Both the position numbers and the translations under genes were made by a program. From NCBI GenBank assembly GCA_019751815.1, contig JAIEMW010000001.1, positions 1,000,197-1,064,196 of the forward strand: a DNA stretch of 64,000 bases. Direction: 5' to 3'. The stretch's first letter is position 1. Each line of letters starts with the position of its first letter. Source of the DNA: Cyanobacteriota bacterium (GTDB lineage: Bacteria; Cyanobacteriota; Vampirovibrionia; Vampirovibrionales; Vampirovibrionaceae). This document shows, piece after piece, positions 9,301 to 17,301 of the stretch. The notes below the pieces were generated by a model. The model did no database searches, had not been told where the DNA came from, and was given only the letters and a program-made list of their open reading frames with translations.

Positions 9301-10708
9301 CGGTGGTATCACCCTGAGTAACAACAGTGTGAGCGCCAACGGCAGTGCAAATGGTGGAAGCATCGTCCTCAAAGCAGGCAATGGTTCTGTCACACTGCGA
9401 AATAGCCAACTCAATGCCACTGGCACCAGTAATCTGGGTGGTATCATCCGGATTACTGCCACAGACCGTATTTCAGTCGGTGCTTTGGTGGACGGGTCTA
9501 CCGGCGGCATCAATGCCAATGGTGGCCTGCTCGGCGGGAACATTAGCCTTACCACTCCTGGCACAATATTAAACACCGGAACTATCTCAGCCAACGCCAC
9601 CAGCGGCTCTAATGCCTACACGCGTGGCGGCAGAATCCTGTTAAATGGTTCTCAGGCCGTGGTAAATACAGGTAGCGTAGCTGCGAATGGCGGTCGGATT
9701 GGTGGATCTATCAATTTGCTTTCCAACCAACTCGTGGCCAACCTAGGCACCGGTTCATCCATCAGCGCCAATGGCAGTAATCAAGGTGGTACTATCCGAC
9801 TCATTGCAGGCGATACCAACGCAGCCAATAACAATCAAGGCCTCACACTGCCTGCGGATATTATCGCAGCGCTGGGAACGTCCAGTTCAGTCTCAGGCGT
9901 TGGAATCACTCAAACCACCAGCCCTGTTACCCTTTTAGGCGTTACCTACAACCCTCTGCTGAGAGAATCTGTTCTCAACAACGGCAGCATCAGCACCACT
10001 GGCGGGAACGGCAAGATCACGCTGGCTGGTAACAACCAAGTGGCTCTCGGCGTCGGTTCATCACTCAATGGAGTTGCCTTTAATGCCAGCCTGCTTGGTA
10101 GCAACACCCAACTGGCCACGCTAATTGCGGCAATCCGTAACAATGCCAGCAGCGTGAAAATCTTCGCCGGGCAAAACATCAACACCAATCCTGGTGGGGA
10201 AGAACCTTCCAATCAGTCAGCCCTCACGCTGGCAAATGCTGACTCTAACCTCACAGGGGCGACTTTCACCAATATCGACTCTACGGAATTTGCCTTCCCT
10301 GTGAGCACAACCAATACATCGGATCCGACCGCTACCACCTTGTTTGGTTTGTTCCAGCCGGATCGTCTCAACAATCAGACAATTAGCTCAGACACCAACA
10401 CCAATAGCGGTGCAAGCGGACAGATTGCCTTTGCTCAAAGCGCGATGTTCTTGGCCAAAAATTACAGCTCTGTCACTCAAAACATCTTGGAACAGGCCGC
10501 CATCAACTACAATAAAGTGCTGAGTGCCACAGGCGATAAGTCCGATGCTGCCAGCAATACCGAAACCTTCTTGAAAGAAGCCGGGATTGATGCAGAAGTG
10601 GCCACCGGGATCATCAACCAAATTCAACAAGGCACGCTGAAAGCCGCGCCAGAAATCCAAGGTCTGCTCAGTAAGATTGTCGCCGAATCACAAACCGCGA
10701 TGAATTAA
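6371..10708 (+). CDS. Giant glycine/asparagine-rich exoprotein, TpsA-like (paralogue 2)
   Basis: A 1445-residue paralogue of the preceding exoprotein. ATG 6371 has a GAGGAAG-type ribosome site about 10 bases upstream. The signal peptide ends near MALADVA (about residue 37). From there to about residue 420 it is colinear and nearly identical to paralogue 1 (shared TYNG, INPGSYYNT, GGGLWLQGGTV, NANGVVDIA), including long nucleotide blocks with only scattered silent changes. The following 140 residues match the same non-repetitive sandwich-like insert but are much more diverged, and then about 880 residues of extra glycine-rich beta-helix follow. The last 100 residues are different in kind: a helical, Ala/Gln-rich tail (AQSAMFLAKNYSS, NILEQAAINYNK) absent from paralogue 1. 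It is a likely substrate of the TpsB upstream. A strong terminator follows. Function as adhesin, toxin or surface fibre cannot be told from sequence. Confidence 0.8.
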   Translation: MPYIPKYNQQTIIRRILPAFLAFSLSLGTFPMALADVASDHQNGAGTGPIDPNQINQTYNGSIINPGSYYNTNTGATTFVNTSGGGLWLQGGTVNGYQVGSNNAVNGNGGNINIYAPGSVVRLDGNINVSGILNNGSLGSGGQVNITSAYLYQNGQIYADGSRGGLVQVNVDNLSMGSQALISAKGLGGNSSDSLNGAGGAVKINANGVVDIANRAMIVTDGKVVGNYDTNVIAIEGALIRNAGTLSANGVVIDGAASQGGTIRLVANGVTGQTAAGLDTLIANANIRNNTPGDTGFNNAISQARNLLNGQTGSITNSGTVQANGASNSSAAPITTGNAGDGGNILLTAAGNLTNSGTFSANGGNGGNSSLIINGGNGGAISADATGNIQNSGTVQANGGNGSTNTANVQGTVTQSSGPVVTSANSGPINLNQNKSTTFTSSTTVQINQPQQTLASGTTIAPSSFNVQATYNRDGSVTIRIINRSNNAVVYERIQRPSGNGNNWTASDNATVTYQVRVNDPLSSSPQFVNLTQRISYSFNLTRPIVQLSPVKPVLLESASLNSVSVSNSQALVAVPIKDAVLDVQSVKVLSLQPKITLNVGIDSPAAFDYNIRPVASTSTNVIADASGFKGGNGGSGGLLAFGAGGTITNTGTIRANGGNGGNGGKANANNGKYITDIVKSVATGGDGGNGGQGGLIVFSGNPSNAILGSGNLQANGGAGGVGGNAVAYANAKNTLNTRLSNLNSSSAVAVAYAGKGGRGGAAGTVVTPNGSTNSQRYSAKAGGNGASGIADADAWAASQGRGQVTAKAFAGLSDGSILVSNSRTTTGSVSQFSDYRVSGQSALVGSNNAVLRTQESEVLSHNNLLVILSRASGNTSLGYILDGGKYRTVNNPTDTRNGAFNSIVNSISTGNINHFQFFNPVASSINLTTTGLGGFAGLTNRLNSASILSNGSLSSSSNWNLNSNRSGGEISFLSNNGGITLSNNSVSANGSANGGSIVLKAGNGSVTLRNSQLNATGTSNLGGIIRITATDRISVGALVDGSTGGINANGGLLGGNISLTTPGTILNTGTISANATSGSNAYTRGGRILLNGSQAVVNTGSVAANGGRIGGSINLLSNQLVANLGTGSSISANGSNQGGTIRLIAGDTNAANNNQGLTLPADIIAALGTSSSVSGVGITQTTSPVTLLGVTYNPLLRESVLNNGSISTTGGNGKITLAGNNQVALGVGSSLNGVAFNASLLGSNTQLATLIAAIRNNASSVKIFAGQNINTNPGGEEPSNQSALTLANADSNLTGATFTNIDSTEFAFPVSTTNTSDPTATTLFGLFQPDRLNNQTISSDTNTNSGASGQIAFAQSAMFLAKNYSSVTQNILEQAAINYNKVLSATGDKSDAASNTETFLKEAGIDAEVATGIINQIQQGTLKAAPEIQGLLSKIVAESQTAMN

Positions 10709-10759
10709 ATTAAATTGAATTGATGAAACTTTCGTTTTAATCGAGCTTAATTAATCCTT

Positions 10760-10795
10760 CAAAACCCCTTCCCTAAAAAGAAGGGGTTTTGTTTT
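10760..10795 (+). terminator. Rho-independent terminator after exoprotein 2
   Basis: CAAAACCCCTTC (10760-10771) and GAAGGGGTTTTG (10780-10791) form a perfect 12-bp stem with an 8-base loop, followed by a short T-run. Confidence 0.9.
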
Positions 10796-10859
10796 GAAAC
10801 TTTTTCACTGCCCTCGCATATGATGAAATAAGGGATTAAATAAGGGAGCGTTTTCGCAA

Positions 10860-12470
10860 ATGCCATTGTTTCAAAAACGCAGACAGGCTTTCCTGCAATT
10901 CACTGTGCTGTTTATGCTCGTTCTTTTGCTGCCTTTACCAATCTGGAGTCAAGACAGCACCACACATACACTGGATAGCAATGAGAAAGTGCATCACATG
11001 CTCAACCGCATTACTTACGGCCCAACACCAGAAGAAGTCGCTTATGTCGAAAAAATTGGCGTAGACCGCTACCTGAATGAACAACTGAATCCAAAGCAAA
11101 TCCCCTACTCTGCTGAATTAAACCAGAGTTTGAAACAGCTCAATTCGCTCAATATGTCACCGCAGCAACTGTATCAAACTTATGGACCCAAAGCCTTAAA
11201 GCAGCTTGCCAAACAACAGTCCGAGGGGGATCCTGATGCGGCCAAAACCATTCAAAAAGAACTTAGAAAGCAGGCAATGGCCGTGATGGGAGAAGCCATC
11301 GAAGCCAGAATTATGCGGGCCCTATACAGTCCGCGGCAACTGGAAGAAAAGCTGAGCGAATTTTGGTTTAATCACTTCAACGTGTATCAACAAAAAGGGG
11401 CTACCTATGTTTGGATAGGCCATTATGAGAATCACGCCATCCGCCCCTATGTCCTGGGCCGTTTTAAGGATATGCTCACCGCCACAGCCCACCATCCTGC
11501 CATGCAGTTTTATCTGGACAACTGGTTGAATACAGCACCCAATAGCCCCGGAGTTCGAGGGAAGCAGACCGGGCTTAACGAGAACTACGCAAGAGAACTG
11601 CTGGAGCTTCACACACTGGGCGTTGACGGTGGGTACACGCAAAAAGATGTCACTGAGCTGGCACGCGTCTTAACCGGCTGGGGAATTATGAACCGAGAGG
11701 CTTTACGGGCCCAATATCAAGCGCAATTTCAGCACCGCGGTTTAGGACAACGCCCACAGCCGGTGTTCTCCTCTGGGCTGGTCTCCTCTGGGCTCAATTT
11801 TGAAGCCAGCCGCCATGACTTCGGCAGTAAAATCATCCTGGGACACCGCATCCAGGGAAGTGGAGCCTCAGAGCTGGATCAGGTCTTGGATATTCTGGCC
11901 AAGCATCCTGCCACTGCACATCATCTCTCTTATCAACTGGCGCAATGGTTTGTGTCTGATAAACCACCGACCAGTCTGGTCGATCGGATGAGTCAGACTT
12001 ACCTAAATACAGACGGAAATTTAAGTGCTGTGACCAGTGCGATGTTTCACAGCCCGGAATTTTGGGAGTCTCAGTATTACCGGCAAAAATTCAAGACCCC
12101 CTATGATTATGTCCTGTCGATTCTCCGTTCCAGCAATACCGATCTTCCCCAAATTGAGACCCAAAGTTTGATGCTGGCTGGGCAGCTGAAAAAAATGGGG
12201 ATGCCGCTCTATGGATGTGAAACGCCCAACGGCTACAAAAATACGAAAGAAGCCTGGCTCTCTCCAGATAGTCTCACCAACCGGATTAATCTTAGCACTG
12301 GGTTTTCTTCGGGCCGAACTCCCTTGGGGGAACCCGGCATCAGAGATATACAGGCATTAACAACCACTGTTGGAAAACTCTCAGACAAAACTCAACAAGT
12401 ACTCAATAAGACACCTGCCGCGCTTCAACTTTCCATTCTGATGGGTAGCCCCGAATTTATGATGTATTGA
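10860..12470 (+). CDS. DUF1800 family exported protein
   Basis: A 536-residue protein of the DUF1800 family. A signal peptide or anchor is seen at residues 1-31 (LFMLVLLLPLPIWSQ). Recognisable family blocks follow: HHMLNRITYGPTPEEVAYV near the start, LEEKLSEFWFNHFNVY, then NENYARELLELHTLGVDGGYTQ and DVTELARVLTGWG, and a C-terminal HSPEFW. The biochemical role is unknown; the family is almost always encoded next to a DUF1501 protein, as here with only a few bases between them, so the pair very likely acts together in the cell envelope. A terminator at 10760-10795 separates it from the exoprotein genes, so it probably has its own promoter. Confidence 0.9.
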   Translation: MPLFQKRRQAFLQFTVLFMLVLLLPLPIWSQDSTTHTLDSNEKVHHMLNRITYGPTPEEVAYVEKIGVDRYLNEQLNPKQIPYSAELNQSLKQLNSLNMSPQQLYQTYGPKALKQLAKQQSEGDPDAAKTIQKELRKQAMAVMGEAIEARIMRALYSPRQLEEKLSEFWFNHFNVYQQKGATYVWIGHYENHAIRPYVLGRFKDMLTATAHHPAMQFYLDNWLNTAPNSPGVRGKQTGLNENYARELLELHTLGVDGGYTQKDVTELARVLTGWGIMNREALRAQYQAQFQHRGLGQRPQPVFSSGLVSSGLNFEASRHDFGSKIILGHRIQGSGASELDQVLDILAKHPATAHHLSYQLAQWFVSDKPPTSLVDRMSQTYLNTDGNLSAVTSAMFHSPEFWESQYYRQKFKTPYDYVLSILRSSNTDLPQIETQSLMLAGQLKKMGMPLYGCETPNGYKNTKEAWLSPDSLTNRINLSTGFSSGRTPLGEPGIRDIQALTTTVGKLSDKTQQVLNKTPAALQLSILMGSPEFMMY

Positions 12471-12482
12471 GAGGAGATGATG

Positions 12483-13823
12483 ATGTTCGACTCCCCCTTA
12501 CCACTCTTTGAACCCAATTTTAGCCTCTCACGTCGAGACTTTTTAAAGCTCGGCGGGGTTTTTACCCTCAGTTTACTCGCATCAGGACTTCCTGGATGGG
12601 CAGGAAAAACGACCGCGCCTCTCAAAAGCAATCAAAAACTGATTGTGGTGTTTCTGCGCGGGGCTGCTGACGCCCTTAGCCTGGTCGTCCCTTACGGAGA
12701 TCCGCTTTACTACAGTTCTCGCCCAAATATTTCTATCCCACGGCCTGGGCAAACAGGGGGCTGCCTGGATTTAAACGGCTATTTTGGTCTCAACCCGAAC
12801 TTATCGGCCCTCTATCCCTATTGGCAAAAGCAACAACTACGGCTAATCCTCAACAGTGGCTCTCCCGATAACACCCGGTCTCACTTTGACGCGCAAGACT
12901 ACATGGAGAGCGGCACCCCCGGAGTCAAATCCACAGAATCCGGGTGGCTTAACCGGCTTTTACAAGTACTTCCAGAGACACACTCGCCAACGCGCGCGAT
13001 GAATATTGGGCCAACAGTTCCCAGAATTTTAAAAGGTCCTGTGGCTGTGGCCAATTTGGATGTTCAAAGCCAAAACCCGAACCGAAGGATGCCCCTCGAT
13101 CAACCACGCCTTGCCAATGCCTTTGAGAGTCTTTACGGGGCCGGTGCCAATGCGAGTCCCAATCAACGGGCCCTGAGTAATGCCTTTGAAGAGGGCATGG
13201 CCGCACGTCATTCCATTGAAAAATCGCTATCAATGGAAAACACTCTCAATGGGGGACTCAATGGAGGTCTTAATGAAGGCTCAGAAGCTGAAAAAACAGC
13301 GGCCAACCGGGGCGCCACCCCTACCGGGAAATTTGGTCAATTTGGGAAAAAAATCAGCCAGCTCCTCAGAAACGACCCCAGTATCCAGGTGGTGTTTCTG
13401 CCACTGGGGGGGTGGGATACCCATGTCAATCAGGGCAGTGTTCAAGGGGCCTTTGCCCAACAAGCATCCGCACTCGGGAACGGTCTGTCAGATTTAATGC
13501 AGGGTCTCTCCAGTAGCAGTGATCCCACATTGGCTGAGAGAACCACCATTGTGGTGATGTCGGAATTTGGCCGAACCGTGAAAGAAAACGGCAACCGCGG
13601 GACAGACCATGGCCATGGCAATGTGATGATGGTGATGAGCGGTCAACAGAATAGTCGGCAACTGCTTGGCAATTGGACCGGGCTCGAATCCTCTCTGCTC
13701 TTTGAAGGGCGCGATTTGCCCGTGAATACAGATTTTAGACAGGTGTTTGACGGGATTCTGAGCCACCGCTTTGGATTGACGAGTGAACAGCTGCGAACCG
13801 TTTTTCCAAGCAGAGGTCTCTAA
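12483..13823 (+). CDS. DUF1501 family Tat-exported protein
   Basis: A DUF1501 protein of 446 residues. Three ATGs occur in a row at 12477, 12480 and 12483; GAGGAG at 12471-12476 gives good spacing (6 bases) only for the last, so I use 12483. The N-terminus carries a twin-arginine signal (SRRDFLKLGGVFTLSLLASG), implying export in folded form. Family blocks include KLIVVFLRGAADALSLVVP, SHFDAQDYMESG, LGGWDTHVNQG and VVMSEFGRTVKENGNRGTDHGHG, the latter resembling the metal-binding end of alkaline-phosphatase-fold (sulfatase-like) enzymes. A Gly/Asn-rich insert (NGGLNGGLNEGSE) lies near residue 258. It sits 12 bases after the DUF1800 gene and is surely in the same operon. Function is unknown; the Tat signal and the fold suggest a periplasmic metal-dependent hydrolase, which is an inference. 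Confidence 0.9.
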   Translation: MFDSPLPLFEPNFSLSRRDFLKLGGVFTLSLLASGLPGWAGKTTAPLKSNQKLIVVFLRGAADALSLVVPYGDPLYYSSRPNISIPRPGQTGGCLDLNGYFGLNPNLSALYPYWQKQQLRLILNSGSPDNTRSHFDAQDYMESGTPGVKSTESGWLNRLLQVLPETHSPTRAMNIGPTVPRILKGPVAVANLDVQSQNPNRRMPLDQPRLANAFESLYGAGANASPNQRALSNAFEEGMAARHSIEKSLSMENTLNGGLNGGLNEGSEAEKTAANRGATPTGKFGQFGKKISQLLRNDPSIQVVFLPLGGWDTHVNQGSVQGAFAQQASALGNGLSDLMQGLSSSSDPTLAERTTIVVMSEFGRTVKENGNRGTDHGHGNVMMVMSGQQNSRQLLGNWTGLESSLLFEGRDLPVNTDFRQVFDGILSHRFGLTSEQLRTVFPSRGL

Positions 13824-13847
13824 ATACTGTTTTCTTTTATTTCTCTT

Positions 13848-15335
13848 TTACTTCTCTTGTTGCGGGGGCTGCAATATCTTCAAGCCGCTGGCTTTCGCCA
13901 CCCCTCTCAACATGCCGTTAAACACCACGTGGTGTAAAGGCGTCACCGCAAACCAGTACAACATGCCCATCAGCCCGCGAGGAGCGAAACGAGCGGTTTG
14001 GGTTAGTTTCACCGCAGCAGGGTTTTCCGGTATCTGGCTCAGCTCGAACTCTAAATACGCTTCTCCCGGCAGCCTCATCTCTGCCTTCAGAAAAAGCCTC
14101 TGTTCAGTCAAGCAATCAATCACTCGCCAAAAATCCAAGGCATCCCCAGGCTTCAACCATTCGGGATCCCGACGACCTCGTCGAAGCCCCACCCCACCAA
14201 ACAGTAAATCCAATAACCCTCTCAAATGCCATAGAAAATTCCCATAATACCAGCCCGTCTCTCCACCAATTCTGATAATTTTAGCCCACAATGCGCCCTT
14301 TGATCCTTCCACCACAATACTCCGTCGGTCTAAATAAACCGTCCCCCCAGACCAAGTCGGATCACCGGGATAAATAGTCTCTGGAGAGGGAAGCTCTCCC
14401 GCATCACTCCAGTGAGTTTCCACCTGCCTGTCTTTGTGGCGTTGCAAGGCCAGACGAATCGCTTCACGACAGCTCAGCAGGTCTTGAGGAATCCACCGGG
14501 TTATCTCGTCATTTTGGCAAAGGGTAGAGTTTTTCAGCCCTTCCGCCAGTGGTCGGGCAATTGCAGCCCCCACCGGGGTCACAAAATGAATCCAGTACGC
14601 GCTAAGAGACGGGGTAAAAAACGGCACAGGGATAAACCACCGCTTTGCCAGACCCGCTTCTTCCGCATAGGTCCGCATGAGATCCAGATAAGTTAAACGA
14701 TCGGCTCCGCCGATATCGAGCACCCTCCCTCGGACCTCTGGCGTCGTCAAACAGCCAATCAGATAGCCGAGCACGTTTCGGATAGCAATCGGTTGCGTTG
14801 GGGTAAACACCCATTTGGGCGTAATCATCACTGGCAGTCGCTCGACGAGATAACGCAAAATCTCAAACGAAGCGCTACCGGAACCAATAATCATGGCCGC
14901 TCTAAGAACAGTCACATCACACTGGGCCTTCTGCAGGATAGCGGCCACTTCGGCCCGAGAGGTCAAATGCTTACTCAGATCCGGACCGTGTTCTCCGAGA
15001 CCACCCAAATAAATCAGTTGAGACAGGTCATTCTGATTGGCCGCGTCCACAAAAATTTGTGCGGCTTTTCGGTCAGCCGCAGAAAAATCCGCGTGCTCCA
15101 CACTCATCGAATGGATTAAATAATAGGCAGACTGACACCCTGCAAGTGCCGTTCTGACAGATTCTGGATTAAACACATCCATTTCTTGAACATCCAGATT
15201 GGGATGATCCGCCCATGGCCGACTCAAAATTTTTGCTCTTGAACGTGCAACCGCCCGCACTTGAAAGCCCAAAGCCAATAGCCGCGGAATTAATCGACCG
15301 CCCACATAGCCTGTAGCACCGGTAACGAGTATCAT
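13848..15335 (-). CDS. NAD(P)-binding SDR-like protein with C-terminal DUF2867
   Basis: A 495-residue protein with an atypical short-chain-dehydrogenase (NmrA/YbjT-like) N-terminal domain. The dinucleotide-binding motif VTGATGYVGGRLIPRL is at the very start, followed by AVARSRAKI, a residue block that favours NADP(H). Residues up to about 280 form the Rossmann part (YYLIHSM, LIYLGGLGEHG, ITPKWVFTPTQPIAIRNV). From about residue 320 a second domain of the DUF2867 type follows (GETGWYYGNFLWHLRG, LKPGDALDFWRV, LTQTARFAPRGLMGMLYWF). The combination is a known architecture of uncharacterised oxidoreductase-like proteins; the substrate is unknown. It lies just downstream of the permease gene on the same strand (about 26 bases apart), so the two may be co-transcribed. 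Confidence 0.85.
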   Translation of the reverse strand: MILVTGATGYVGGRLIPRLLALGFQVRAVARSRAKILSRPWADHPNLDVQEMDVFNPESVRTALAGCQSAYYLIHSMSVEHADFSAADRKAAQIFVDAANQNDLSQLIYLGGLGEHGPDLSKHLTSRAEVAAILQKAQCDVTVLRAAMIIGSGSASFEILRYLVERLPVMITPKWVFTPTQPIAIRNVLGYLIGCLTTPEVRGRVLDIGGADRLTYLDLMRTYAEEAGLAKRWFIPVPFFTPSLSAYWIHFVTPVGAAIARPLAEGLKNSTLCQNDEITRWIPQDLLSCREAIRLALQRHKDRQVETHWSDAGELPSPETIYPGDPTWSGGTVYLDRRSIVVEGSKGALWAKIIRIGGETGWYYGNFLWHLRGLLDLLFGGVGLRRGRRDPEWLKPGDALDFWRVIDCLTEQRLFLKAEMRLPGEAYLEFELSQIPENPAAVKLTQTARFAPRGLMGMLYWFAVTPLHHVVFNGMLRGVAKASGLKILQPPQQEK

Positions 15336-15361
15336 AAAGCCCTACGCCCTAATATAATTTG

Positions 15362-17227
15362 TTATTCTTCCAGGTAATAGCGAACTGTAGTGACCACTTT
15401 ACCACGTCGAAACCGAAGCAGTGCTTTAATTAATATCGCCGTCTGATTATGTAAGAGTATGTGCCACCATTTTTTAGTGACGAACTCCGGAACAATAATG
15501 GTCACCAAATTGTTCTCATATCGTTTATCGACCTCATCGATGTAATCCAATAGGGGTTGCGTAATAGATCGATACGGAGACTTTAAAATAGTCAGCGGAA
15601 TCCCACACCCCCATTGATCCCAGGCCTTTTTCAGTCGGTCCGTGGCATCGGGTTTCAATTCAATATGGACGGCTTCGAGTCGCGTTGAAATGGTTTTACC
15701 ATATTCCAAAGCGGGGATGGTACCCCGGTTGAGGGAGGAGACCAACACCAGCACCGTGTGAGAAACAGCCAGAGGGCAGTACCCTTCTTCAGGCAAAGCC
15801 AGCTGCCTGCCAATGGAACGGTAATGTGCATGGATCGAGCGAAAGAGAACAATTAAAAGCGGAATCGCGATGGCAACAATCCAGGCACCCTCAAAGAACT
15901 TTTCGACCATCAAAATAATCGTGACAATGGCGGTGACAATGGCCCCCAGTCCGTTAATTCCAATGCCCCACTGCCAGCCTTCCACATCACTGTGTAAGCG
16001 GTGATGCATCACCATCCCGACTTGCGCCAGTGTGAAAGACAGAAACACACCCACGGCATACAACGGAATGAGCGCATGGGTATCGGCTTGATAGAACAAA
16101 ATCAGGAAAAAAGCGGTGGCACTGAGTATCAGGATGCCATTGGAAAATACCAACCGATCACCCAAGCTCATTAACTGGCGGGGTAAAAACCCATCAGAAG
16201 CCAAAATCGTGGCCAAGCGAGGAAAGCCGGCATAACTGGTGTTGGCCGCCAGAATTAAAATAATCATCGTAAATATTTGGACCACATAGTACATCCATCC
16301 CATATTCCCGCTGATCGGAAAAACATGTCGGGCAATTTGTGACAGCACGGTCTCAGACGGACTGGGGATAATATGAAAGCCATTGGCCAGAATGGTCATT
16401 CCAATAAAAATAAACCCCAAAATACAGCCCATCCACACCAAGGTTGCATTGGCGTTAACCGGGGCGGGCTCTTTAAAGGCTTTTACCCCGTTGGATACAG
16501 CCTCAATCCCCGTAAGTGCAGCACACCCATGAGAAAAGGCATTGAGTAACGCCAAGACCAGTGCCACATTGAAAATCCCATTGTCAAAAACCGTGGGTAT
16601 CGCAGTCTCTTTTGCTAAATAAGGACAAGGGATTGGATGAACTATCATCTGCCAGGCACCGGCACACACCAGCACCAGCATGGATGCCAGAAATATATAG
16701 GCGGGAACGGCAATAGCCTTTCCTGATTCTCTCACCCCGCGCAGATTTAGGAACATAATAAACAGCAAAAAGAAAAGAGCAACAGGTACTTTGTAGTCTA
16801 TGGGCACCCAACCAGTTGATGTTAACGCCGCCACACCAGCAGAAATACTGACAGCCACAGTCAACACATAATCAATCAACAGAGCAGCACCCGCAATTTG
16901 GCTGGCCAAGGTCCCCAGACGTTCTTTAGAAACTTCATACGTCCCCCCGCCTTGTGGATACGCCCATATCACCTGTCGGTAAGAAATCACGACCAGGGCC
17001 ATCAAAACCCCAATTGCCAGAGAGACTGGAATAGACAGCGGATTAGCCACTGCGGCAAATGAACTGGCACACAGGGCGATCAAAATTTCTTCTGTCGCAT
17101 ACGCCGTTGATGAAAGCGCATCGGCCGCAAACACAGCCAATGCCAAAGGCACACCTAGCCTCTCGTGTTTTTCGCGGTGAGAGGCCAGAGGGTCTCCCAG
17201 TATCAGACGTTTGAGTTTGTTCATCAT
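15362..17227 (-). CDS. APC-family permease, KimA/YdaO-like (probable potassium or amino-acid importer)
   Basis: A 621-residue inner-membrane transporter of the amino acid-polyamine-organocation superfamily. About 12 membrane segments cover residues 25-480; the remaining C-terminal part is a soluble domain of about 140 residues (LAVSHTVLVLVSSLNRGTIPALEYG, VTIIVPEFVTKKWWHILLHNQT). The start MNKLKRLILGDPLASHREKHERLG and the block DALSSTAYATEEIL are typical of the group that contains Bacillus KimA, a proton-coupled potassium importer regulated by c-di-AMP. Potassium transport is therefore plausible, but amino-acid transport cannot be excluded. Two ATGs stand at the start; the first is used. Confidence 0.85.
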   Translation of the reverse strand: MMNKLKRLILGDPLASHREKHERLGVPLALAVFAADALSSTAYATEEILIALCASSFAAVANPLSIPVSLAIGVLMALVVISYRQVIWAYPQGGGTYEVSKERLGTLASQIAGAALLIDYVLTVAVSISAGVAALTSTGWVPIDYKVPVALFFLLFIMFLNLRGVRESGKAIAVPAYIFLASMLVLVCAGAWQMIVHPIPCPYLAKETAIPTVFDNGIFNVALVLALLNAFSHGCAALTGIEAVSNGVKAFKEPAPVNANATLVWMGCILGFIFIGMTILANGFHIIPSPSETVLSQIARHVFPISGNMGWMYYVVQIFTMIILILAANTSYAGFPRLATILASDGFLPRQLMSLGDRLVFSNGILILSATAFFLILFYQADTHALIPLYAVGVFLSFTLAQVGMVMHHRLHSDVEGWQWGIGINGLGAIVTAIVTIILMVEKFFEGAWIVAIAIPLLIVLFRSIHAHYRSIGRQLALPEEGYCPLAVSHTVLVLVSSLNRGTIPALEYGKTISTRLEAVHIELKPDATDRLKKAWDQWGCGIPLTILKSPYRSITQPLLDYIDEVDKRYENNLVTIIVPEFVTKKWWHILLHNQTAILIKALLRFRRGKVVTTVRYYLEE

Positions 17228-17301
17228 ATTAATAAATAACCTGCGCGATAGAATAGCATAAGCATTGCGTTACTTCTGGAAGGATTCACGTCAAACAATA
17301 T

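Noticed and set aside
9118..9600. 160-codon antisense frame within exoprotein 2
   Set aside because: Repetitive Gly/Asn/Ser coding DNA leaves reverse frames open; its product is Pro/Leu/Val-rich without motif or ribosome site. The same applies to other antisense frames in 3.3-10.7 kb.
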